DNA of 24,010 bases from JSC-12 sp033764965 (GTDB lineage: Bacteria > Cyanobacteriota > Cyanobacteriia > Leptolyngbyales > Leptolyngbyaceae): NCBI GenBank assembly GCA_033764965.1, contig JANRIN010000203.1, positions 1-24,010 of the forward strand, in the 5' to 3' direction. Positions 18,641-24,010 of the stretch are shown piece by piece. The stretch's first letter is position 1, and each line of letters starts with the position of its first letter. Made by a program: the position numbers and the translations under genes. The notes under the pieces are model-generated. The model was given only the letters and a program-made list of their open reading frames with translations. It searched no databases and had not been told where the DNA came from.

Positions 18641-19696
18641 ATGTATTCACATCTGCGTAGAGTTGCTTTGATGGCTGGATTTACGGCAGGGTTGGGCGTG
18701 TTGCCGTTTTGCTCATTGCCATCTGCCACCGCTCAAACTCCAGCAACGCCAACCAGCAAAATCACCACCTTCTACGATCGCTACATGGTGGCAGGCTACG
18801 AGGCAACCAATCGTCGGGATCATCAAACCGCCTTAACCTACTTCAAACGCGCCCTGGATGAGCGTCCCGACGACACCTACGCCATCCAAGCCATTCGGAA
18901 TGTGGAAGGATACTTAGGCAAAGCAGCCCCTCCCAGCGTCACTGTGCCCACGACACCCCAAGCGCCTCCCCCCCCCACTGCCAAACCTGCAACCACGAAT
19001 CCCACTCCCAAGCCTGCGGCAACGACTGACAGCAAGCCCACTTCTACAGCAACCAAACCCACTTCTACAGCAACCAAACCCACTCCAACTAAACCCACCC
19101 AATCTACCGCAACTCCTCCTAAAGCGGCACTTCCCAAACCCACAACGGGTAAACTTGCGCCCCCCAAAGCCCCCCCCGCCGCTCAAACCGCCGCTCCTAG
19201 CGTCAAACCGCCCGCCGCCGTAGTCTTGGTGCCCGCTGCGCCAACCTCAGATGCTTTCAACGAGCAACAGGCGATCGCTTTGATTAACCGCTGGCTGCAA
19301 GCAAAAACCGATGTGTTCGCCCCGCCCTACGATCTGCAACAAGTCGTTGACCTGACCACGGGGGAACTCCTCGCTTCCCTGATTCGCCCCAACGGAGTGT
19401 TAGATTGGCTCAAATTGAATCGCGCCTACTTCAGTTATGGTGTGCAGAAAGTTGATTCTGTGGAGCGGTTTGTGGTTGCCCGCGATCGCGCCACAATGGA
19501 AATTAACCTCACCGAAGACCGCACCCTTTACTTGAACGGCGCAATCGATCCCAACCGAACGGACTTCTCTAGCCAAAAAGTGCGCTTCACCTTCTCGCTA
19601 GATAACGGCACCTGGAAAATTGCCGACTACAAAACCGTCAACGGCTTATTACTGGAACGCGCCATCTTAAGCCCCACCAGTTCAGCCGTTCAGTAG
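18641..19696 (+). CDS. Exported protein with TPR-like repeat and ARC6-type IMS domain
   Basis: A 351-residue protein. A signal peptide (MYSHLRR, hydrophobic core, SATAQ) should be cut near residue 32. Residues 43-93 form a TPR-like helical pair (AGYEATNRRDHQTALTYFKR then ALDERPDD). A Pro/Thr/Ala/Lys linker covers about 97-205, including a repeated KPTSTAT unit. The C-terminal part (about 212-342) resembles the IMS/DUF4101 domain of ARC6/Ftn2-type division proteins: QAIALINRWLQAKTDVFAPP, LASLIRPNGVLDW, VRFTFSLDNGTWKIADYKTV. That domain lies outside the cytoplasm in ARC6 and binds partner proteins; here an exported location fits, but the partner is unknown. A GGGAG Shine-Dalgarno precedes ATG 18641. 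It follows the DUF3685 gene by 71 bases and may share its transcript. Convergent with ilvE. Confidence 0.75.
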   Translation: MYSHLRRVALMAGFTAGLGVLPFCSLPSATAQTPATPTSKITTFYDRYMVAGYEATNRRDHQTALTYFKRALDERPDDTYAIQAIRNVEGYLGKAAPPSVTVPTTPQAPPPPTAKPATTNPTPKPAATTDSKPTSTATKPTSTATKPTPTKPTQSTATPPKAALPKPTTGKLAPPKAPPAAQTAAPSVKPPAAVVLVPAAPTSDAFNEQQAIALINRWLQAKTDVFAPPYDLQQVVDLTTGELLASLIRPNGVLDWLKLNRAYFSYGVQKVDSVERFVVARDRATMEINLTEDRTLYLNGAIDPNRTDFSSQKVRFTFSLDNGTWKIADYKTVNGLLLERAILSPTSSAVQ

Positions 19697-19724
19697 GGTC
19701 TGGTCATTGTCGCTGATTGCCCGA

Positions 19725-20636
19725 TCAAACGGCTATCTTGAACACCCAATCCTGATACTGGGCATCGCGATTTTCGGTAATGGCAGTCAATTTGTCGTGG
19801 AGTAAGTTGGTGATGGGACGATCGCTGGGCAACGTGTAACTCTCAACGCGCTTGACGGGCGTGACTTTAGCCGCCGTACCGCACAAAAACACTTCATCCG
19901 CAATCAACAACTCAGAGCGATCGACCGGACGTTCCACCACCGGAATTCCCAGATCGCGGGCGATCGTCATCACACTGTCGCGCGTAATCCCCTCCAGAAT
20001 GTCCTGTTCAAATCCAGGCGTGATGATGGTGCCCTGCCGCACTACGAAAATATTCATACCAGACGCTTCGCTGACTTTGCCCTGGGTATTCATCAAAATA
20101 GCTTCGTCAAATCCCGACTCCACCGCTTCCGTTTTTGCCAGGGAGGAGGTGATGTAAGCCGCACTGATCTTGCCTCGCAGCGGTAAACTGCGGTCTTCCT
20201 GGCGATACCAGGAACTAATCCGGCAAGACACGCCTCCCGGTGGCAGGTAATCTGCCATCTCCAGCCCGTAAATCAAAAAATCCTTTTCAATATTGTGCAT
20301 CCGGGGAGAAACCCCCAACCCGGAGTTATACACCAGCGGGCGAATATAAAACGAAGTAGTGGGTTTATTTTTTTGCACAAAGTCCACGATCGCCGCCTGA
20401 ATCTGGCTGGCGGGCAGGTCGTAGCACAAAATTTTGGCGCTGTTGCTGAGCCGCTGGCAGTGGCGATCGAGCCGGAAGAGCAAAACCTGATTAGCATCTT
20501 GTGGATCAGGAATACCGCGTAATCCCCCAAACGCCGCCGTTCCATAATGAAGTGCATGGGTGGCAATGGAGATGTTGGCAGCTTCAAACGGCAGGAATCG
20601 ATTTTGGAAATAGGCGATCGGTAGAAACTTTTCCAT
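19725..20636 (-). CDS. ilvE: Branched-chain amino acid aminotransferase
   Basis: A 303-residue fold-type IV PLP enzyme. It interconverts leucine, isoleucine and valine with their 2-oxo acids, using glutamate/2-oxoglutarate. The PLP-binding lysine is K156 in LPLRGKISAAYITSSLAKTE. The downstream GFDEAILMNTQGKVSEASGMNIFVV and GITRDSVMTIARDLGI are the conserved family segments, and ADEVFLCGTAAKVTPV holds the phosphate-binding loop. The N-terminal HALHYGTAAFGGLRG is typical of IlvE rather than of D-amino acid transaminase or aminodeoxychorismate lyase. Length is normal. Start ATG 20636 gives MEKFLPIAYFQNRFLPF; no strong Shine-Dalgarno is visible. It is divergent from atpB over 210 bases and convergent with the IMS gene. 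No leader peptide or T-box is seen upstream. Confidence 0.92.
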   Translation of the reverse strand: MEKFLPIAYFQNRFLPFEAANISIATHALHYGTAAFGGLRGIPDPQDANQVLLFRLDRHCQRLSNSAKILCYDLPASQIQAAIVDFVQKNKPTTSFYIRPLVYNSGLGVSPRMHNIEKDFLIYGLEMADYLPPGGVSCRISSWYRQEDRSLPLRGKISAAYITSSLAKTEAVESGFDEAILMNTQGKVSEASGMNIFVVRQGTIITPGFEQDILEGITRDSVMTIARDLGIPVVERPVDRSELLIADEVFLCGTAAKVTPVKRVESYTLPSDRPITNLLHDKLTAITENRDAQYQDWVFKIAV

Positions 20637-20846
20637 GAGTGATCAGTAACAGTTAAGTGAGATGGAGCATAAACATTGTTTTATTTAACTACCACGTCTT
20701 AACCATAGCGATGTTTCCCCATAAGAGAATTGCTAGCAAATATAAACATCTGTAACCCGTTCAGTGATAATCTGTTTAGTGGCAATTTTTAAGATTGTTT
20801 ACCAGTTCACAGTTCGGTTAGCTGAGTCACAGAGTAGGGCGAAAGC

Positions 20847-22304
20847 ATGGTCACCACTACAGATCAGAAAAATATTGGTTACATTACGCAAATCATCGGT
20901 CCCGTTGTGGATATCAAGTTCCCCAACGGCAAGATGCCTGAAATTTATAACGCTGTTAGAGTTCGTGGCACGAATCCCGCAGGCTTGGAAGTGAACGTTA
21001 CCTGTGAAGTGCAACAGCTTCTTGGCGATAACCAGGTTCGCGCCGTATCCATGAGTTCAACTGACGGGTTAGTTCGCGGCATGGAAGTGGCGGATACCGG
21101 TGCGCCGATCAGCGTTCCCGTGGGTACAGCCACTCTCGGTCGGATCTTTAACGTACTCGGCGATCCTGTAGATGAAAAAGGGGATGTGGGTGCGAGTGAA
21201 TACTTCCCCATTCACCGTCCCGCTCCCAAGCTAACGGACTTGGAAACCAAGCCTTCTGTATTTGAAACCGGCATCAAAGTGGTTGACTTGCTGACTCCCT
21301 ACCGCCGGGGCGGCAAGATTGGGCTGTTTGGAGGGGCAGGGGTTGGCAAAACCGTCATCATGATGGAATTGATCAACAACATTGCAACTCAACACGGCGG
21401 AGTGTCGGTGTTTGGTGGGGTAGGCGAACGGACCCGCGAAGGGAACGACCTCTACAACGAAATGATCGAATCTGGTGTCATCAACAAAGACAATCCCAGC
21501 GAGTCGAAGATTGCGCTGGTATATGGTCAGATGAACGAACCACCCGGTGCCCGGATGCGGGTTGGGTTGTCTGCTTTGACAATGGCGGAATATTTCCGGG
21601 ATGTGAACAAGCAAGACGTACTCTTGTTTATTGACAACATTTTCCGGTTCGTCCAAGCAGGTTCGGAAGTGTCTGCGCTCTTGGGACGGATGCCTTCTGC
21701 GGTCGGATACCAGCCCACCTTGGGTACGGACGTAGGGGATTTGCAAGAGCGGATCACGTCTACTAATGAAGGTTCAATTACCTCCATTCAAGCGGTATAC
21801 GTGCCTGCGGATGACTTGACTGACCCGGCTCCCGCCACCACCTTTGCTCACCTGGATGGAACGACAGTACTGTCCCGTGGGTTGGCTTCTAAGGGGATTT
21901 ATCCCGCTGTGGATCCCTTGGGTTCGACTTCCACCATGCTGCAACCCAACATCGTGGGCGATGACCATTATCAAACAGCCCGTGCTGTGCAATCTACCTT
22001 GCAGCGCTATAAGGAATTGCAAGACATTATTGCGATTCTGGGTCTGGATGAACTGTCTGAGGACGATCGCCTGACTGTAGCCCGTGCCCGCAAGATTGAG
22101 CGTTTCCTGTCTCAACCCTTCTTTGTGGCAGAAGTGTTTACCGGTTCTCCTGGGAAGTACGTGACCCTGGCAGACACCATTAAAGGCTTTAAGCAGATTC
22201 TGTCTGGCGAACTGGATGAGTATCCAGAGCAAGCCTTCTACATGGTCGGTAGCATCGACGAAGCGATCGCCAAAGGCGAAAAGCTGAAAGCTGAAGGTAA
22301 ATAG
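20847..22304 (+). CDS. atpB: ATP synthase F1 subunit beta
   Basis: A 485-residue catalytic subunit of F1 (atpD in E. coli nomenclature, atpB in cyanobacteria and plastids). The P-loop GGAGVGKT is at residues 162-169, followed by FGGVGERTREGNDLYNEM with the catalytic Glu in GER. Walker B is in VLLFIDNIFRF, and the segment GRMPSAVGYQPTL that contacts the gamma subunit is present. The C-terminal LGLDELSEDDRL contains the DELSEED-type element. The first residues GYITQIIGPVVDIKFPNGKMP match the family. Start ATG 20847 is preceded by AGGGCG. In cyanobacteria beta and epsilon form a separate operon from the other ATP synthase genes, as here. The stop is followed directly by a heptamer array and then atpE. 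Confidence 0.97.
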   Translation: MVTTTDQKNIGYITQIIGPVVDIKFPNGKMPEIYNAVRVRGTNPAGLEVNVTCEVQQLLGDNQVRAVSMSSTDGLVRGMEVADTGAPISVPVGTATLGRIFNVLGDPVDEKGDVGASEYFPIHRPAPKLTDLETKPSVFETGIKVVDLLTPYRRGGKIGLFGGAGVGKTVIMMELINNIATQHGGVSVFGGVGERTREGNDLYNEMIESGVINKDNPSESKIALVYGQMNEPPGARMRVGLSALTMAEYFRDVNKQDVLLFIDNIFRFVQAGSEVSALLGRMPSAVGYQPTLGTDVGDLQERITSTNEGSITSIQAVYVPADDLTDPAPATTFAHLDGTTVLSRGLASKGIYPAVDPLGSTSTMLQPNIVGDDHYQTARAVQSTLQRYKELQDIIAILGLDELSEDDRLTVARARKIERFLSQPFFVAEVFTGSPGKYVTLADTIKGFKQILSGELDEYPEQAFYMVGSIDEAIAKGEKLKAEGK

Positions 22305-22362
22305 GGGTTAGGGGTTAGGGGTTAGAGGTTAGTTCTGCGCCTAGCTCCTAGCTCCTAGCTTC
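22304..22362 (+). repeat. Two heptamer arrays in the atpB-atpE spacer
   Basis: GGGGTTA is present three times exactly at 22304-22324 and once as GAGGTTA to 22331; its first base is the last base of the atpB stop. After 9 bases a second array, CTAGCTC twice and CTAGCTT, covers 22341-22361. Together they fill most of the 100-base spacer inside an operon. Confidence 0.9.
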
Positions 22363-22404
22363 TACCACCTAATTCCTGATTTATCCACTCCAAAATATAG
22401 ATTT

Positions 22405-22815
22405 ATGGCTCTAACTGTGCGTGTAGTCGCTCCCGACAAAACGGTTTGGGATTCGGAAGCTGAAGAGGTGATCTTACCCAGCACCACTGGACAATTGGGT
22501 ATTCTATCGGGGCACGCTCCGTTGTTGACGGCTCTAGATACGGGTGTCATGCGAGTTCGGGCAGAAAAAAACTGGATTCCGATCGCGCTGATGGGTGGTT
22601 TTGCCGAAGTTGAAAATAACGAAGTCACTATTTTGGTGAATGGGGCAGAACGGGGCGATGCGATCGACAAGGAAGAAGCTCGTGTTGCCTTTACCGAAGC
22701 TCAAGCAGAGTTTAGCAAGGCTCAACAGAGCGGTTCTCGGCAAGAGTTTGTCAAAGCAACTCGTACCTTGAAGCGTGCCCGTGCGCGTTTCCAGGCAGCA
22801 GGCGGAATGGTCTAA
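22405..22815 (+). CDS. atpE: ATP synthase F1 subunit epsilon
   Basis: A 136-residue central-stalk subunit (atpC in E. coli nomenclature) that couples rotation and regulates ATP hydrolysis. The N-terminal beta-sandwich is evident: LTVRVVAPDKTVWDSEAEEV, then LPSTTGQLGILSGHAPLLTA and GGFAEVENNEVTILV. The C-terminal helical hairpin (about residues 88-134) is charged and Ala/Arg-rich. Length is normal for cyanobacteria and plastids. Start ATG 22405 gives MALTVRVV as expected; no Shine-Dalgarno is visible directly upstream, where repeat arrays occupy the spacer. It is the last gene of the unit, followed 38 bases later by a perfect terminator. Confidence 0.95.
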   Translation: MALTVRVVAPDKTVWDSEAEEVILPSTTGQLGILSGHAPLLTALDTGVMRVRAEKNWIPIALMGGFAEVENNEVTILVNGAERGDAIDKEEARVAFTEAQAEFSKAQQSGSRQEFVKATRTLKRARARFQAAGGMV

Positions 22816-22853
22816 AGCGTTAACAAGCACACTCTCTATGCCTGACTGCCTTC

Positions 22854-22890
22854 AGAACCTCTCCTTGATCAAGGAGAGGTTCTGTTTTTT
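22854..22890 (+). terminator. Intrinsic terminator of atpB-atpE
   Basis: The 30-base stretch 22854-22883 is a perfect palindrome (AGAACCTCTCCTTGA and its complement). GTTTTTT follows at 22884-22890. It is placed 38 bases after the atpE stop, the usual position for the operon terminator. Confidence 0.93.
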
Positions 22891-23243
22891 GTTGATGCTG
22901 ACGTAAATCTCAGAGGTTTGACTAAAAATAGGCGTAATTACCCGTGGTAACGCTTAAATCTCCGAGGCTTTAGGAGATTTCTGGTAAATAATCTACCCGC
23001 TGTCTGCGGCTCAGCTCAGCCAGCTTGCACCTTGAGCGAAGTCGAAAGGTAATCTCTTTTCTGGAAATCGCCTTAGCTAAGGATAAGGAATGAGAATTAA
23101 TTAACATCGAGAAGTTGTCATTCTTCGCTCATCGCTCAGAATCGCAGAGATGCTTCACTTCGCTCTACTTGTTCAGCATGACAAACTCCGGATGGTATTG
23201 ACTTCACGATTCTAAATTGCGTAAATTCTAGTCACTGTAAACT
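22891..23243. other. Gene-free spacer with small palindromic repeats
   Basis: No ORF is supported between the terminator and the RNase III-like gene. It holds a hairpin with 8-base arms (AAATCTCC 22956-22963 and GGAGATTT 22973-22980), a TTGAGCGAAGTCGAAAGG-like repeat piece near 23032-23049, and a 70-base element described separately. Confidence 0.55.
23115..23184. repeat. Small dispersed-repeat-like element with 7 bp inverted ends
   Basis: TTGTCAT (23115-23121) and ATGACAA (23178-23184) bound a 70-base unit containing CGCTCAGAATCGCAGAGATG and CTTCACTTCGCTC. This vocabulary is typical of short palindromic repeats found many times per genome in cyanobacteria and other bacteria. No second copy is in this window, so its repeat nature is inferred. 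Confidence 0.45.
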
Positions 23244-23684
23244 CTACTCGCTTGCAAACACGTCTTTAAACAGATGTTCCACTGTTCGTCGTGCAGCGGC
23301 AAATCCCCCATCAAAGTAAATTCCACCAATCACCGCTTCTAAGGTTTCTGCCAGCACCATTGGATCATCGTAAGCTCGTCGTTCTTTCTCCGCCTGACTC
23401 AGCTTCACCATAAATCCAACTCCCACCGCCTGCCCAATCCGCGCCAGATTCTCGATTTGTTTCAATGCCAGCTTTTGAGTCACGATCGCCTGTTGGCTGA
23501 AATGCCCCTGCCGAATCAACAGTTCAGTTAACACCGTATCCAACACCGCACTCCCCAATAAACTGTAGGCTTGCTGATCTTCGCAAGGTTGCAGTTGTTC
23601 CAGGGCATAAGCGGGACTGGTGAGCGATCGCTTCAGCAGTTGTTTGTCGAAGAAGAAATAATCTAGGTGGTCTTCTAATGTCAT
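23244..23684 (-). CDS. RNase III-domain protein without dsRNA-binding domain, catalytic residues replaced
   Basis: A 146-residue protein made of one RNase III domain. FFFDKQLLKRSLTSPAYALE is the usual N-terminal part. QAYSLLGSAVLD stands where the signature ERLEFLGDAVLD is expected, and VLAETLEAVIGGIYFDGG matches the second conserved segment. The acidic residues equivalent to E. coli E41 and D45 are Ser41 and Ser45; D114 is Glu113, and only E117 (Glu116) is kept. There is no double-stranded RNA-binding domain. It differs in layout from the Bacillus Mini-III family. An RNA-binding or dimerising pseudo-nuclease role is possible; cleavage activity is doubtful. ATG 23684 is the only good start. 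Upstream (23691-23740) lies G-rich GGGATTAGGGG-type repeat sequence. Confidence 0.75.
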   Translation of the reverse strand: MTLEDHLDYFFFDKQLLKRSLTSPAYALEQLQPCEDQQAYSLLGSAVLDTVLTELLIRQGHFSQQAIVTQKLALKQIENLARIGQAVGVGFMVKLSQAEKERRAYDDPMVLAETLEAVIGGIYFDGGFAAARRTVEHLFKDVFASE

Positions 23685-23867
23685 GGGTTGTTGGGGGATG
23701 GGGGATAGGGAATAGGAGTTAGGGATTAGGGGTTAGGGAGTGACGAATGACAAATAACCAGGTTAGGCGAGGGAGTAGGTGAGTGGGGATTAAGTTTAGG
23801 ATTCCATTAATCTCTTGCTGACAAACACATAAAGAAAGGTAACGGTAGCGCAACAAACCAGATTTTT

Positions 23868-23890
23868 TGGTGTAGTAAGGTCATACACCA
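23868..23890. promoter_or_regulatory. Inverted repeat just before the last gene
   Basis: TGGTGTA (23868-23874) and TACACCA (23884-23890) are perfect 7-base arms around a 9-base loop. The loop contains TAAGG, the likely ribosome binding site of ATG 23895. It could be an operator or an RNA hairpin that hides the binding site. Confidence 0.35.
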
Positions 23891-23894
23891 CACT

Positions 23895-24010
23895 ATGGTA
23901 AGCGTTGAACAAATGAGAGATGCCAGAGCAACGGTTGCCAGACAATTAGAAGAAGCTGGCTGGTCAATTACTATGCCACCTCCCAACACGGCTGGGTACG
24001 ATTTTGAAGC
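23895..24010 (+). CDS. N-terminus of an unrecognised protein, cut by the window end
   Basis: The frame from ATG 23895 is open to the end of the window and gives 38 full codons. They read as a helical start (MVSVEQMRDARATVARQLEE), then AGWSITMPPPNTAGYDFE. A TAAGG lies about 15 bases before the start, inside a hairpin. The sequence looks protein-like and soluble; I do not recognise the family from this short piece. It is divergent from the RNase III-domain gene over about 210 bases that include G-rich repeat sequence. Confidence 0.5.
   Translation, partial: MVSVEQMRDARATVARQLEEAGWSITMPPPNTAGYDFE

Overview
The window reads as chromosomal DNA of a cyanobacterium, probably filamentous and Leptolyngbyaceae-like (the group is a guess). 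The octamer GCGATCGC (HIP1) recurs throughout, for example at 4727-4734 and 6203-6210. Nicotinamide nucleotide transhydrogenase is split over three genes, the ATP synthase beta and epsilon genes stand as a separate pair, and a Ycf55/DUF3685 protein is present. Short tandem repeats with 7- or 8-base units are scattered through spacers and also through reading frames.

Layout. 1-1121: two nearly identical 141-142 bp palindromic mobile-element-like repeats in inverted orientation, flanking an MntA-type antitoxin gene and a broken hepT toxin gene. 1397-4662: sbcC, convergent with a 58-residue two-helix membrane protein. 5151-5744: an exported Thr/Pro repeat protein on the minus strand. 6194-9070: the transhydrogenase operon pntAA-pntAB-pntB, with a perfect FNR-type palindrome upstream. 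9097-9179: a three-hairpin element between pntB and the convergent guanine deaminase gene guaD. 10774-11112: a small coiled-coil protein. 11142-13549: mutS2, frameshifted between Walker A and Walker B inside a C-rich tandem repeat. 13622-13797: a 22-unit octamer array. 13894-14335: rnpB, the RNase P RNA. 14441-14848: an IS4-type transposase remnant abutting a GT39-like membrane glycosyltransferase. 16662-18569: a receiver-like protein with a DUF3685/Ycf55 region. 18641-19696: an exported protein with an ARC6-type IMS domain. 19725-20636: ilvE. 20847-22815: atpB-atpE with a strong terminator. 23244-23684: a degenerate RNase III-domain protein. 23895-end: the start of an unrecognised gene.

How it fits together. 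Most genes are housekeeping: redox balance (Pnt), ATP synthesis, purine salvage, branched-chain amino acid metabolism, RNA processing and DNA repair. I see no defence island, biosynthetic cluster or new multi-gene system. The unusual signal is repeat biology. Small palindromic elements with a visible target-site duplication and several unrelated heptamer or octamer arrays have entered spacers, the RNase P RNA and coding frames. Two of the affected genes, sbcC and mutS2, belong to families that act on hairpins or recombination intermediates. In mutS2 the repeat coincides with a frame break whose size fits gain or loss of repeat units. Whether that is decay, reversible switching or a sequencing error cannot be decided from the sequence alone.
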